From NCBI GenBank assembly GCA_004379165.1, contig NKXK01000033.1, forward strand, positions 1 through 64,000: a stretch of DNA of 64,000 nucleotides, written 5' to 3'. This document shows, in pieces, positions 40,085 to 48,729 of the stretch. The notes below the pieces were generated by a model. That model did no database searches. It worked only from the letters and a program-made list of their open reading frames with translations, and was not told where the DNA came from. The translations under genes and the position numbers were made by a program. This stretch comes from Rhodocyclaceae bacterium (lineage in GTDB: Bacteria > Pseudomonadota > Gammaproteobacteria > Burkholderiales > Rhodocyclaceae). Each line of letters opens with the position of its first letter. The first letter of the stretch is position 1.

Positions 40085-41386
40085 TCAAGACTTGGGGACG
40101 ATAATACGTGCCTGCTTGTTGAGGCCGACGACAGCCATCAGTTCAGCAACGAGGTGATTCGGGCTGCGAATGACGACGTCGCGCCCAGCCGCCTTGAGCG
40201 GCGCAATGCGATTGACCAGTTGCCCAGCCGAGAAAAAATCGACACGGCGAACCGCGCCAAAATCGAGTACCGGTGCCTCGCTGTTCGCCAGATAGCCGGC
40301 CAGATCATCGAAACGGGCGTTCTTGAGCTCGCCCGACAGATAGTGCGCATCATCTGGCTGAGGTAGCTCCGCGGCGACTACCAGTGCCTGCGGCAGCGCC
40401 TCCCAGGAGGGTGGCGACAGTTCGAAAGTGACAGCGTAATCAACCGCCCGTTCCTCGAACACTTCTTGCGTGGCATGTCGTTGCAGGAGCTCAAGCAGCA
40501 GGCGCCAGGCCGGCTCATGTTCTGCAGTACCCACCTGCAGGCGGTCGCCGAGACGACGGAGCACGGCATCGACGTTGGCCAGCGTCAGCGCCAATTTGCG
40601 CCGGCGGGCCGTGGTCAACAGCGTCGCCAGTTGCCCGGCCACCTCGTCGTCACAGCCGATCAGCTTGGCGCAATCGACCTGGGCGGCAACCTTCTGCTCA
40701 ACCAGACGCGCCAGATCGGCCACCCGCTGCGCGCCTTCTGCAGTCAGCACACCCTGCAAGGACAGCTGACGCACGCCGGCCGGTACCGCAGCGGCAGTGA
40801 CAACCGGCGCCTCGCGCCAGGACGGCGGCGAGGTCTCGCAGGCCTCGGCATATTCAACACACAGGCGGTCAAAAGCAGGGCGGTCACCGGTCACTTGCAG
40901 CAGATCGAACAGCAGATTCCAGAAACGCTTGCCGCCCTCACCGGGGTAGCTGCGGATATAGGCCTCCAGTAAGCCGCGCGCCGCGGCATCCTGGCCATTG
41001 GCGAAGAGCACGACAACCTGTTCGACATCCTCCTGTACCGGGTCACCGCCATGGTCGACGTCGATTGCCATGACATTGGACTCGGTGAAGCTGAGCTCGA
41101 AATCATCGACAGTGAAGTCAATATCACCCGCCACCGGCGCCTTGGCTGCGACTGCAGGCGTATCCGTGACGGGTCTGGCAGCCACCGCGGGCGGCAATAC
41201 CGATTTTTGTGCAGAAATCGAGTCGACCGGAAATGCGAGATCGGGCAAGGGCTCGGCCAGCGGCACGACCTCTTCAACCTGCGGCGGCTTCGGTGCAAGC
41301 ACCTCCGGCATCGGCGCAGGCGCCCGTGGACGCGCGGCTTTTCGTTCCGGCATCTTTTCAGGCTTTTTGAAGAAGGAAAAAACCAT
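40085..41386 (-). CDS. Protein with two tandem helical/STAS-like modules, unknown role
   Basis: The start is put at MVFSFFKKPEKM, where GGAG lies 5 bases upstream (433 residues). After a Pro/Ala-rich N-terminal stretch (about 10-100) the protein is an internal duplication. Each half has a helical part ending in a similar SPPSW motif (EACETSPPSWREAP and TFELSPPSWEALP) and then a STAS-like part (LQGVLTAEGAQRVADL...LIGCDDEVAGQLATLL; LSGELKNARFDDLAGYL...VRRVDFFSAGQLVNRI). STAS domains usually act as anti-anti-sigma or phospholipid-trafficking partners. It lies 12 bases upstream of hslV and is probably cotranscribed. Function not known. Confidence 0.7.
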   Translation of the reverse strand: MVFSFFKKPEKMPERKAARPRAPAPMPEVLAPKPPQVEEVVPLAEPLPDLAFPVDSISAQKSVLPPAVAARPVTDTPAVAAKAPVAGDIDFTVDDFELSFTESNVMAIDVDHGGDPVQEDVEQVVVLFANGQDAAARGLLEAYIRSYPGEGGKRFWNLLFDLLQVTGDRPAFDRLCVEYAEACETSPPSWREAPVVTAAAVPAGVRQLSLQGVLTAEGAQRVADLARLVEQKVAAQVDCAKLIGCDDEVAGQLATLLTTARRRKLALTLANVDAVLRRLGDRLQVGTAEHEPAWRLLLELLQRHATQEVFEERAVDYAVTFELSPPSWEALPQALVVAAELPQPDDAHYLSGELKNARFDDLAGYLANSEAPVLDFGAVRRVDFFSAGQLVNRIAPLKAAGRDVVIRSPNHLVAELMAVVGLNKQARIIVPKS

Positions 41387-41431
41387 CAGCACTCCGCGAT
41401 CAGAAGCGTTGTTTTAGCACGCCGCAAGACG

Positions 41432-42196
41432 TCATGCAATGAGCACGCCGAAGAACACCAGTACGATGGCGAGCATCGGCCCGAACGGCTGATCGAAATA
41501 GAGCGCCAGGCTAAAGGCCAGAAGGTAGGCAGCCAGGCCGATGACCAACGACCAGCAAATGCCGGCGCGCCACGACGCCGCGCGCCGGAACGCCAGCCAG
41601 GGGGGTATGAAGACCAGTGCGAAGGCGCCCATCACCCCCAGACTCATGGTCGCCAGCGCCAGGCTGAGGGCTGCCAGGACATCGAAACCCAGCTGCGTCG
41701 GCCACGCCGACAATCCACGGATGCGGAAAAAATCCGGATACAGATGGGCGAGCAAAAGTTGTTGCGACAGGCGCCACAGCACCAGCAGACCAATTGCCGT
41801 GCCCGCCACGACCAGTTGCAGCATGGCCGCATCGGCAAAATACAGCTGGCCATCGAACATTGCATGCCCCAGACGCTCGGCCAGCGGGTGGTTGGCGGCG
41901 ACGAGGACCGCCACGGCCCAGCCGCCGAGCAACATCAGTGCATAGCCGGCGCCACCGCTGAGTCGCGCGGCAAACAGGCGCTTGCCGACGCCGGCCAGCA
42001 CCGCCGCACCGACCCCGCCAATCGCAGGCGGCAGGCTGCCAATCAACCCGAGCAGTGCGCCGCCCGCTGCAAGATGGGCATACGCCAGCGCCGCCAGCCA
42101 CTCCTCGCGCAAGCGCAGGTAGGCGCCGAGCACCGGCAGCAAGACGGCCAGTAGCAGCCCGGTTAAAAATGGAATCAGGAAGAGCTCATGCCACAT
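41432..42196 (-). CDS. ZnuB-like metal ABC transporter permease
   Basis: The 254-residue integral membrane protein starts at MWHELFLIPF, whose ATG overlaps the end of the ATPase gene. About eight membrane helices and the ABC-3 family pattern (GAYLRLREEWLAALAYAHLAAGGALLG; LQLVVAGTAIGLLVLWRL) fit the zinc/manganese permease family. It is the last gene of the metal uptake cluster. The metal is not certain; zinc is favoured by the His-rich partner protein. Confidence 0.82.
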   Translation of the reverse strand: MWHELFLIPFLTGLLLAVLLPVLGAYLRLREEWLAALAYAHLAAGGALLGLIGSLPPAIGGVGAAVLAGVGKRLFAARLSGGAGYALMLLGGWAVAVLVAANHPLAERLGHAMFDGQLYFADAAMLQLVVAGTAIGLLVLWRLSQQLLLAHLYPDFFRIRGLSAWPTQLGFDVLAALSLALATMSLGVMGAFALVFIPPWLAFRRAASWRAGICWSLVIGLAAYLLAFSLALYFDQPFGPMLAIVLVFFGVLIA

Positions 42197-42764
42197 CGCA
42201 GGGCTCCAGTTTGATGACGCGATCACAGACCGCATCGACAAAGGCGGCGTCGTGGCTGACGACCAGAATCGCCCGTCCGGATTCGGCGAGCTCGCGCAAA
42301 TGGCGGGTCAGATGGGCCACGCCGGCGCGATCGAGGTTATTGGTCGGCTCGTCGAGCAAGACCAGATCAGCCGGTGTGTCGAGCACGGCCGACAAGGCCA
42401 GGTAGTGGCGCTGGCCGCCGGAGAGCCGATCGAGCCGGGTATCGAGTCGATCAAGCAGCCACGGCGGCAGCCCCTTGCCATCCGCCCCGGTCATCGCCAG
42501 CAGTTCGCGACCGGTCAACGGCAAGCCGTCGACCGGCGGCACATCCTGCGTCTGCAAGGCAATGGACACCTCCGGCGCACGCCGGATCGCCCCGGAAAAC
42601 ACCCGGGCCCGACCGGCCACCGCCGCCAGCAGCGTGCTCTTGCCAACCCCATTGGGGCCGGTGAGGCCGACGATTTCTCTGGCAGACAACGTCAGCTTGA
42701 CGGCCGTGGTAGCCGGCTGCTGCCAGCCGGCCACCACGTCATCGAGAGCAAGCAAAGGCATCAT
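42186..42764 (-). CDS. ZnuC-like ABC transporter ATPase
   Basis: The 192-residue nucleotide-binding protein starts at MMPLLALDD (or the next codon); the track start runs into the upstream gene. It has Walker A GPNGVGKST, the Q-loop QTQDVPP, signature LSGGQ, Walker B LVLLDEPTNN and the switch His in VVSHDA. It is shorter than most ABC ATPases of this family, mainly at the C-terminus. It couples ATP hydrolysis to the permease encoded next. Confidence 0.85.
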   Translation of the reverse strand: MMPLLALDDVVAGWQQPATTAVKLTLSAREIVGLTGPNGVGKSTLLAAVAGRARVFSGAIRRAPEVSIALQTQDVPPVDGLPLTGRELLAMTGADGKGLPPWLLDRLDTRLDRLSGGQRHYLALSAVLDTPADLVLLDEPTNNLDRAGVAHLTRHLRELAESGRAILVVSHDAAFVDAVCDRVIKLEPCDVA

Positions 42765-42783
42765 CGCGATCCCGACCCAAGCA

Positions 42784-43701
42784 TCAACGGGCCGCCTTGA
42801 GCAAGCGCTGCACCGTATCGTCGAAGAGCCCGGTGAGATCCTTCGCCTCTGCCGTGCCACCCACGGTGTAGGGCAACATCACCGCCGACATACCGGCCTT
42901 GCCAGCAATCCACTGGCTGGGGCCATCGGCGTTATAAGCCGCACGCAGCACCATCTTCGCCGGTGTCACTCGCTGGCGGGAAAGGAGGCTGCCGAGGTGG
43001 CTACTGGTTGGTTCGATGCCGGGCTTGGGTTCGAGTGTGCCCAGTTCCCTCAAGCCCAGCCAGTGCGTCAGATAGACGAAGGACTGGTGATGAACCAGCA
43101 CGCCTAGCCCCTTGAGCGGCGCCGCTTCCTTCTCCCAGCGGGCGATCGCGCTTTGCCAGCGGTCGGCAAATGCCTTGTAGCCGCTCTGGTAAGCCGCCGC
43201 GTTGGCACTATCAAGTTCGGCCATGCGCTTGCTGAGCGCCTCACCGATTTTGAGCACGTTGCGCGGATCGAGATGCACGTGCGGATTTCCCGCCGCATGG
43301 ACATCGCCATGGGCGCGATCGAGCACCGTCGGCACGTCGAGACGATTGACCTGCATCGCCGCCTCGAAATAGCCGGGCTTGCCGGTCTGGATGCCAGTGT
43401 TGCCGGAATCGCGCTGGACCAGCGGCAGCCAGCCGACCTCAAGGTCGGCGCCGGCAGCCACCACCAGATCGGCCCGCCGCGCCTGCGCCAGCAGGGACGG
43501 CTTGGCCTCGATGCGATGCGGATCCTGCAACGCATGCGTGGCGTTGTACACCGTCACCTTGTCGCCACCGATCTCGCGCGCCAGCGCGCCCCATTCTGGC
43601 ACCGTGGCAAAGACCCACAGGTCGGCCTGGGCGACGCCTGTGGTCAACGCGGAAAACAGCGCAAAAACTGCCAGCCTCAAGCGCTTAGAACTTGTGCGCA
43701 C
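42784..43701 (-). CDS. ZnuA-like periplasmic metal-binding protein
   Basis: The 305-residue protein has a signal peptide (cleavage after AQA) and the A-type fold of zinc/manganese binding proteins. Candidate ligands are the His in DPHRIEAKPS, the His pair in GNPHVHLDP and the region VHHQSFVYLTHW. The GTG start lies inside the end of the outer-membrane barrel gene, giving a 17-base overlap. It delivers metal to the permease. The His-rich loop typical of ZnuA is short here (AHGDVHAAGNPH). Confidence 0.85.
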   Translation of the reverse strand: MRTSSKRLRLAVFALFSALTTGVAQADLWVFATVPEWGALAREIGGDKVTVYNATHALQDPHRIEAKPSLLAQARRADLVVAAGADLEVGWLPLVQRDSGNTGIQTGKPGYFEAAMQVNRLDVPTVLDRAHGDVHAAGNPHVHLDPRNVLKIGEALSKRMAELDSANAAAYQSGYKAFADRWQSAIARWEKEAAPLKGLGVLVHHQSFVYLTHWLGLRELGTLEPKPGIEPTSSHLGSLLSRQRVTPAKMVLRAAYNADGPSQWIAGKAGMSAVMLPYTVGGTAEAKDLTGLFDDTVQRLLKAAR

Positions 43702-45121
43702 CGTGGGCCCCCAGACTCATGATGTATTGCAGCGTCACCTGATTGTCGGTGATGCCGAACATCGACTTGTCCTGCGCAAATTGCAGACGGACGCGCGAGA
43801 ACTCGCTCCAGCTGTAATCGACCATCGCCGTCGCCTTCTTCGGCTTGTAGCTGTCGACGACGAGATTGGCGTTGTTGGCACCGAAATCGCGGGTGCCGCT
43901 GTCGAGCTGCTCATAGCGCAGACCGGCTCGCCAGTTGGGCGTGAACTGATAGACACCCTGAGCGTACCAGCCGGATTGGCGGGTGCGGTAAGCGCTACCA
44001 ACGCCGCCGGTGCATGTTGTCGGATTGAGAGTGTCTGCATCTTCACACAGCAAATCACCTTTCTCCTGACGATTAAAGTATTCGCCCTGGAGCTTGAAAT
44101 TTTGGTATTTCGGATTGCCGTTCGGCGCCCATTTCCAGACGAAATCTGCCAACCAGGTAGCGGAATTGCCGGAATACTTGCCCAGCGCTTCTACGCCCGC
44201 GGTGTCCTCAAAATGCGCCTCCCGCTCCTTGGCCTTGGTCGTCAGATACGACACGCCGGCACGCCAGCTGTTGGAAATACCGACATCACTGCCGAGATGC
44301 GCGAACATGGCCGCAGCGCCACTGCCATTTTTGTTGAGGTCGGTGCCCGGGAAGGTGTGACCGCGACCGGCTTCGGCACCGAATTCGAGGAAGAACGGGG
44401 TCGGCGCCACCCACTTTAACTGCACGCCGTCCTGAATGAAGCTGGCGTGATCGCCGAACATGGCGCGGTACATCAGTGGTGCATCGGCGAAGTCCCACAT
44501 GTGCGGGTGCTGCTCGTTCAGATAGCCGATGCCGGAGCGGAAACGACCGCCGCGCAGGCCAATGCCGGCACCGATGCCGAGCGACTGGAACCAGGCCTCT
44601 TCGACTTCGACCTCACCGTCGAGCATCGCGAGAATTGCCTGGCCACGCCAGTAAGGGTCGATGTTGGCCGCCAGCACCAACTCGGTATGATCGATCGAGA
44701 AGCCGCGTTTCGAGATGCCTTCGATCCCGTTACCGTGATCGTGGCCGCCCGCCGGCACGAAGCCGGTGATACCGCGCTCGGCGACGTTCTTCATGTTCTT
44801 GTACTGGCCCTGCAGGATCAACGAGACCTCGGGGTTGAAACCGCTGGCACGGGTGGCGCTGGCAACGCTCGCCGTCGAGGCGGCCACCGGCGCAGCGGTC
44901 TGGACAGCGACCGGTGCCGTTGCGGCGGGTGCTACCCGAGGGGCGGACTTACCCTGCGCTTCGGCTTCTGCGAGTTTCTTTTCGAGCGAGGCGATACGCT
45001 GCTCGTAGGTTTTCTTCATATCGTCGATCTGGGCACGGATGGCGGCGAGATCGGCGTCAGATGCGGCCTGCGCGCCGCACGAGGCGGCCAGCAGCGCGGC
45101 CACGGCAAATGGCTTGTGCAT
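43685..45121 (-). CDS. Outer-membrane beta-barrel linked to metal uptake
   Basis: The 478-residue protein has a signal peptide (SCGAQA), an N-terminal coiled coil (YEQRIASLEKKLAEAEA), an Ala/Pro/Val linker and a C-terminal barrel with alternating strands that ends in a terminal Phe (AHGAHKF), as outer-membrane proteins do. A loop rich in His and Gly (GGHDHGNG) could bind metal. It lies upstream of and overlapping the znuA-like gene, so it may let zinc or a chelate cross the outer membrane without TonB. I do not recognise a named family; that role is inferred from context. Confidence 0.7.
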   Translation of the reverse strand: MHKPFAVAALLAASCGAQAASDADLAAIRAQIDDMKKTYEQRIASLEKKLAEAEAQGKSAPRVAPAATAPVAVQTAAPVAASTASVASATRASGFNPEVSLILQGQYKNMKNVAERGITGFVPAGGHDHGNGIEGISKRGFSIDHTELVLAANIDPYWRGQAILAMLDGEVEVEEAWFQSLGIGAGIGLRGGRFRSGIGYLNEQHPHMWDFADAPLMYRAMFGDHASFIQDGVQLKWVAPTPFFLEFGAEAGRGHTFPGTDLNKNGSGAAAMFAHLGSDVGISNSWRAGVSYLTTKAKEREAHFEDTAGVEALGKYSGNSATWLADFVWKWAPNGNPKYQNFKLQGEYFNRQEKGDLLCEDADTLNPTTCTGGVGSAYRTRQSGWYAQGVYQFTPNWRAGLRYEQLDSGTRDFGANNANLVVDSYKPKKATAMVDYSWSEFSRVRLQFAQDKSMFGITDNQVTLQYIMSLGAHGAHKF

Positions 45122-45165
45122 GGAATTCTCCTGAAAATTGTCGTTGGCGACCGACAGCCGGCAAG

Positions 45166-45185
45166 GCTGCGGTCAACCCGGAAAA
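45166..45185 (+). repeat. Dispersed intergenic repeat, copy 4
   Basis: An exact match to GCTGCGGTSAACCYGRAAAA followed by ACGGCAAAA, between the small secreted protein gene and the barrel gene. Confidence 0.65.
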
Positions 45186-45194
45186 ACGGCAAAA

Positions 45195-45476
45195 TCAGGA
45201 ATGCGGCGGTGCGCGCTGGGAAGCCGGCGGTGCCGGCAAGGCCCCGCGATCGTTGCAAATCGCAAGATCCGGCACCAGGTACGGCACGCTCAACGCTGGC
45301 GGCGTGACCGCCGAGGTCAGGGCAGCGCCGAGATTCTGGGTACTCAGGCACAGCTCGCAGGCATGCTTGGGCAAGCTGCCTTCGTCTTGGACCATATGCT
45401 CGACGGCGTGCGCCGACGCCGCCAGTTGGGCGAAGACGAGGACGGCAGCGAGGAGCAGGTGGCGCAGGAAATTCAC
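45195..45476 (-). CDS. Small secreted protein with HxCxxC motif
   Basis: The 93-residue product has a clear signal peptide (cleavage near ASAHA) and a short mature part with HACELC and a third Cys further on. This resembles small DUF2946-type proteins found next to metal transport genes. It is the first gene of the barrel-ZnuA-ZnuC-ZnuB cluster and starts 9 bases after the methyltransferase stop. A periplasmic metal-handling role is plausible but inferred. The C-terminal Pro/Ala tail is of low complexity. Confidence 0.6.
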   Translation of the reverse strand: MNFLRHLLLAAVLVFAQLAASAHAVEHMVQDEGSLPKHACELCLSTQNLGAALTSAVTPPALSVPYLVPDLAICNDRGALPAPPASQRAPPHS

Positions 45477-45485
45477 GGCGACAGT

Positions 45486-46679
45486 TTAATCGACCTGAAC
45501 GAGGAGACCCTTGAGGTATTCACCCTCGGGGAAATTCAGCGCGACCGGATGATCAGCGGTGCCCGAGAGGCGACGCACGATGCGCGCCTCACGGCCGGCA
45601 TCGACGGCCGCGCCGGCGACGATTTTCTGGAACAGTTCCAGCCCGATGCCGCCGGAGCAGGAATAGGTCATCAGCAAACCGCCCGGCCGCAGCAGACGGA
45701 AGCCGAGGATGTTGATGTCCTTGTAGGCGCGCGCGGCACGGTCAGCGTGCGCGGCTGACGGGGCGAACTTGGGCGGATCGAGAACGATCAGATCGAAGGT
45801 CCGCCCGGCCTGACGGAAATCACGCAGCGCCTGAAAGACATCCGCCTCCTGCCATTCCGCACGCTCGGCCGGCAACTGCGGATTGAGCGCCAGATTTGCG
45901 CGCGCCTGCACTAGCGCCGGCCCGGAGGAGTCGATGGAGAGTACCGAATTCGCGCCGCCGGCCAGCGCCTGCAGTGAGAAACCGCCGGTGTAGCAGAAGC
46001 AGTTGAGGATGTCCTTGTCAGCGGCCACGCTACGCAGCCAGGCGCGGTTGTCGCGCTGGTCGAGATAGAAACCGGTCTTGTGGCCGCCGACGACATCAAC
46101 CGCCAGCCGCACGCCATTCTCGTCAATCGCCAGGCCGTCGACCGGCGGCTGGCCGTACAACCAGCCGACGGTCGGCTCCAGACCTTCGAGCCCGCGCACA
46201 TCGGAATCGGAACGCTCGTAGATGCGGGCGCAGCCGGTCGCCTTGACCAGTCCGGCGACGATCGCCTTGCGCCACTTGTCGGCGCCGGCCGACGTCAATT
46301 GGACAACGACGGTATCGCCATACTGGTCAGCAACGATGCCGGGCAGGCCATCGGATTCGGCATGGATCAGGCGCAGGCCCTGCTGCCCCTTCAGCTCCGG
46401 CAACGCCTGACGGCGCGCGACCGCAGCGGCGATGCGGCGCTTGAAAAAGGCATCATCGACCGACTCATCCGGATCAAAGGTCCAGAAGCGGGCGCGGATC
46501 TGCGACTGCGGGCTATAGGCGGCGCGCCCCAATGGCCGCAGGTTGTCGGCCAGCACCTCGACGGTATCGCCCGGCCGCGCACGACCTTCGAGCCTGCCCA
46601 CCGAGCCGGCAAACAGCCACGGGTGGCGATGCTTGAACGCCGCCCGCTCCTTGCCCGGCATGAGTATCAACTGTGCCAT
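45486..46679 (-). CDS. rlmI: RlmI-like 23S rRNA cytosine-C5 methyltransferase
   Basis: The 397-residue protein has an N-terminal PUA domain (about 1-75), a central EEHEE-like domain and a C-terminal Rossmann methyltransferase domain with LNCFCYTGGFSLQAL (SAM motif I), DLIVLDPPKFAPS (motif IV) and MTYSCSGGI carrying the catalytic Cys. RlmI methylates C1962 of 23S rRNA with SAM. Assignment to RlmI rather than to another COG1092 member is probable, not certain. Confidence 0.85.
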   Translation of the reverse strand: MAQLILMPGKERAAFKHRHPWLFAGSVGRLEGRARPGDTVEVLADNLRPLGRAAYSPQSQIRARFWTFDPDESVDDAFFKRRIAAAVARRQALPELKGQQGLRLIHAESDGLPGIVADQYGDTVVVQLTSAGADKWRKAIVAGLVKATGCARIYERSDSDVRGLEGLEPTVGWLYGQPPVDGLAIDENGVRLAVDVVGGHKTGFYLDQRDNRAWLRSVAADKDILNCFCYTGGFSLQALAGGANSVLSIDSSGPALVQARANLALNPQLPAERAEWQEADVFQALRDFRQAGRTFDLIVLDPPKFAPSAAHADRAARAYKDINILGFRLLRPGGLLMTYSCSGGIGLELFQKIVAGAAVDAGREARIVRRLSGTADHPVALNFPEGEYLKGLLVQVD

Positions 46680-46718
46680 CGCCCTGCCCTCAATTTTTCA
46701 TAGCCCACAATGCAAGAA

Positions 46719-46746
46719 GCCCCGGTTACCTTGCGGCAACCGGGGC
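46719..46746 (-). terminator. GC-rich hairpin, possible terminator
   Basis: GCCCCGGTT and AACCGGGGC form a 9-bp stem with a 10-base loop, 20 bases after the stop of the 50-residue gene. On the minus strand only TTCTT follows, so termination may be weak. Confidence 0.5.
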
Positions 46747-46765
46747 CCGGGAATGCGACCGCGAA

Positions 46766-46918
46766 TTACTGACCCAGGCCCTTGCGGTTACGGGCGTGGC
46801 ATTCGGCAGCGTAGATGACCTTGAACATGGTCTTGCCGTCGCCCTTGAACAGGCGCTTGGTGGTCTTGGAAACGCAGCGGCGCTCCAGGGAAGAACGGCG
46901 GGTACGGTTGATGGCCAT
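46766..46918 (-). CDS. 50-residue highly basic protein (not in the ORF track)
   Basis: An ATG preceded by AAGGAG at 5 bases opens a frame of 50 codons ending in TAA. The product begins MAINRTRRSSLERRC and ends HARNRKGLGQ. It has 14 Lys/Arg against 3 acidic residues and two cysteines (15 and 40). The strong ribosome-binding site and the following hairpin support a real gene. The composition suggests binding to RNA or the ribosome, but I do not recognise a family. Confidence 0.7.
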   Translation of the reverse strand: MAINRTRRSSLERRCVSKTTKRLFKGDGKTMFKVIYAAECHARNRKGLGQ

Positions 46919-47161
46919 GAGAACTCCTTGAATCCGGCGAATATTCGAAACCGAGCATCTTAGTGAGTTGACCGGAAAACGTCAAATCAGCGCTGATTCT
47001 TCGGGGATTTTTCTGCCAAGGCCAGCGCCGCCCATTAGCGCGGGGTCATGCCAGGAAAAAATCCAACCCGATGCTACTCAAGGCCCAAGGCACGCCGGTT
47101 TTCGATGTTTTTTCAGGTTCAACGTAGCCGGGCGGCTGTAAAGAAATCCGACGCGCGGCGG
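46919..47161. other. Gene-free gap between xerC and the 50-residue gene
   Basis: This 243-base stretch contains one variant copy of the dispersed repeat (47109-47128) about 35 bases after the xerC stop. No reading frame with a ribosome-binding site and no further clear structure were seen. Confidence 0.5.
47109..47128 (-). repeat. Dispersed intergenic repeat, copy 5 (variant)
   Basis: On the minus strand it reads GCTACGTTGAACCTGAAAAA, two mismatches from the consensus, and is followed by an A-rich tail. Confidence 0.45.
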
Positions 47162-48061
47162 CTATTTGGCCTTGGCCCGGGGATGCGCGGCATCGTAGAC
47201 CTTGGCCAGATGCTGGAAATCGAGATGGGTATACACCTGAGTCGAAGCAATGCTGGCATGGCCGAGCATCTCCTGCACCGCCCGCAGGTCACCCGACGAC
47301 TGCAACACATGCGATGCGAAGGAATGGCGCAGCATGTGCGGATGAACATGCGTCGGCAGCCCCTGCAATTGCGCGCGCTGCGCGAGCCGTAACTGGACGA
47401 CGCGCGGACTGATGCGCCGCCCCCGGGCACCAACAAACAGTGCCGTTTCATCCGCCGCAGCCACTGTGCTGCGTTGTTCTCCCCACGCAGCCAATGCGGC
47501 GCGGGCAACACTGCCGACGGGCACCAGCCGCGCCTTGCTGCGCTTGCCGAGTACCCGCAGTTCGCCATCCGCCAGCACGCTCTCAAGCGTATCAACATCG
47601 AGCGCCACAAGTTCGGCCAGCCGCAGGCCAGAGGAATAGAAAAGCTCAAACATCGCGGCATCGCGCGCCGAAAAGACGCCATTTTCGTCATCGGCCGCCG
47701 GCGTCAGCAGGCGGGCCGTTTCGTCGACCGACAGCGCCTTGGGCAGACGCTTGGGGGATTTCGGCGGGCGAATGCCATCACAAGGATTGGCGCGCACCAG
47801 ACCGCGCTCGCCCAGCCAGCCGAAAAATCCGCGCCAGGCCGACAGCAGGCGCGCCAACGAGCGGCCGGACAAGCCCCGACCGTGATACTGGGCAACGAAG
47901 CGCCGGACATGATGGCCCTGCACATCGGCCAGCGGCACCGCACCGAGATCAAGCAACAGCTTGCCCAGATCGCGGCGGTAATTGCTCAGCGTGTGAGCCG
48001 CCAGCCGGCGCTGGTCCGACAGCTCTGCCAGCCAGGTATCGACGGCGGCCGACGGTGTCAC
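47162..48061 (-). CDS. xerC: Tyrosine recombinase XerC
   Basis: XerC acts with XerD at dif to resolve chromosome dimers. The 299-residue protein has an N-terminal SAM-like core-binding domain (about 1-95) and a catalytic domain with Arg in SGLRLAELV, Lys in VLGKRSKARLVPVG, HMLRHSFASH, His in LGHASIASTQ and the Tyr nucleophile in VYTHLD. The order dapF-DUF484-xerC with 4-base overlaps is the classical one, which supports XerC over XerD. Confidence 0.93.
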   Translation of the reverse strand: MTPSAAVDTWLAELSDQRRLAAHTLSNYRRDLGKLLLDLGAVPLADVQGHHVRRFVAQYHGRGLSGRSLARLLSAWRGFFGWLGERGLVRANPCDGIRPPKSPKRLPKALSVDETARLLTPAADDENGVFSARDAAMFELFYSSGLRLAELVALDVDTLESVLADGELRVLGKRSKARLVPVGSVARAALAAWGEQRSTVAAADETALFVGARGRRISPRVVQLRLAQRAQLQGLPTHVHPHMLRHSFASHVLQSSGDLRAVQEMLGHASIASTQVYTHLDFQHLAKVYDAAHPRAKAK

Positions 48062-48729
48062 AGGACGCTCTTGGTCACCCGTGCCAGCGCTGCCGAGACC
48101 ATCTCGCCGAGACGCTCAAGGTACAAAGTGCCCATGTCGGCATAGAAGCGCTGCGCCTCCTCGCTGCCGAGGGCGATCATGCCGATGGTGCCGCCACCGT
48201 TACGCAAGGCGATCAGCGCGTGCGAACGGATATGCGAGGCATGCTCGCCAAACCACGTGGCGGTTCCAAATCCGGCGGTCGACCCGCAGTACGGCCGGCT
48301 GAGGGTTTCGGCAAACACCTGCAACTCCTCACTGACTGCCGCGAATTCCGGCAGATCCTCGACGCCATCCGGTTTGTGCCAGAGGCGTAGCGCGACGTGC
48401 GGTACGGAAAAGTCATCGCGCAGATGGAAGTTCAGCAAGTGGATGACCGCCTGAAAGGTCTCGGCCGCCACCAACCCGACCGCGAGACGATGCACTTTCT
48501 CGCTGATCTGGTCGTTTTCTTCGCCAAACGCAATGAGCTCCGCCAGCTTGCTTTCCGTTTGCCGGTTTTTCTCGCGTAGCGTCAACATTTGACGTTCAGC
48601 CAGCGACACCGCCCGCCCGCCATGAGGATGCGGCACGAAGATCTGGGCCATCAGGTCGGCATATTGCTCGAAAAAACCAGGATTGTTCTTCAGGTAATCG
48701 GCAACGTCTTCCGGAAACAGTGCGCTCAT
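48058..48729 (-). CDS. DUF484 (GAF-like) protein
   Basis: The 223-residue cytoplasmic protein begins with a helical part ([40 protein letters not shown]), the signature of DUF484, and continues with a GAF-like domain. It is translationally coupled to dapF upstream and xerC downstream. The family role is not established. Confidence 0.88.
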   Translation of the reverse strand: MSALFPEDVADYLKNNPGFFEQYADLMAQIFVPHPHGGRAVSLAERQMLTLREKNRQTESKLAELIAFGEENDQISEKVHRLAVGLVAAETFQAVIHLLNFHLRDDFSVPHVALRLWHKPDGVEDLPEFAAVSEELQVFAETLSRPYCGSTAGFGTATWFGEHASHIRSHALIALRNGGGTIGMIALGSEEAQRFYADMGTLYLERLGEMVSAALARVTKSVL

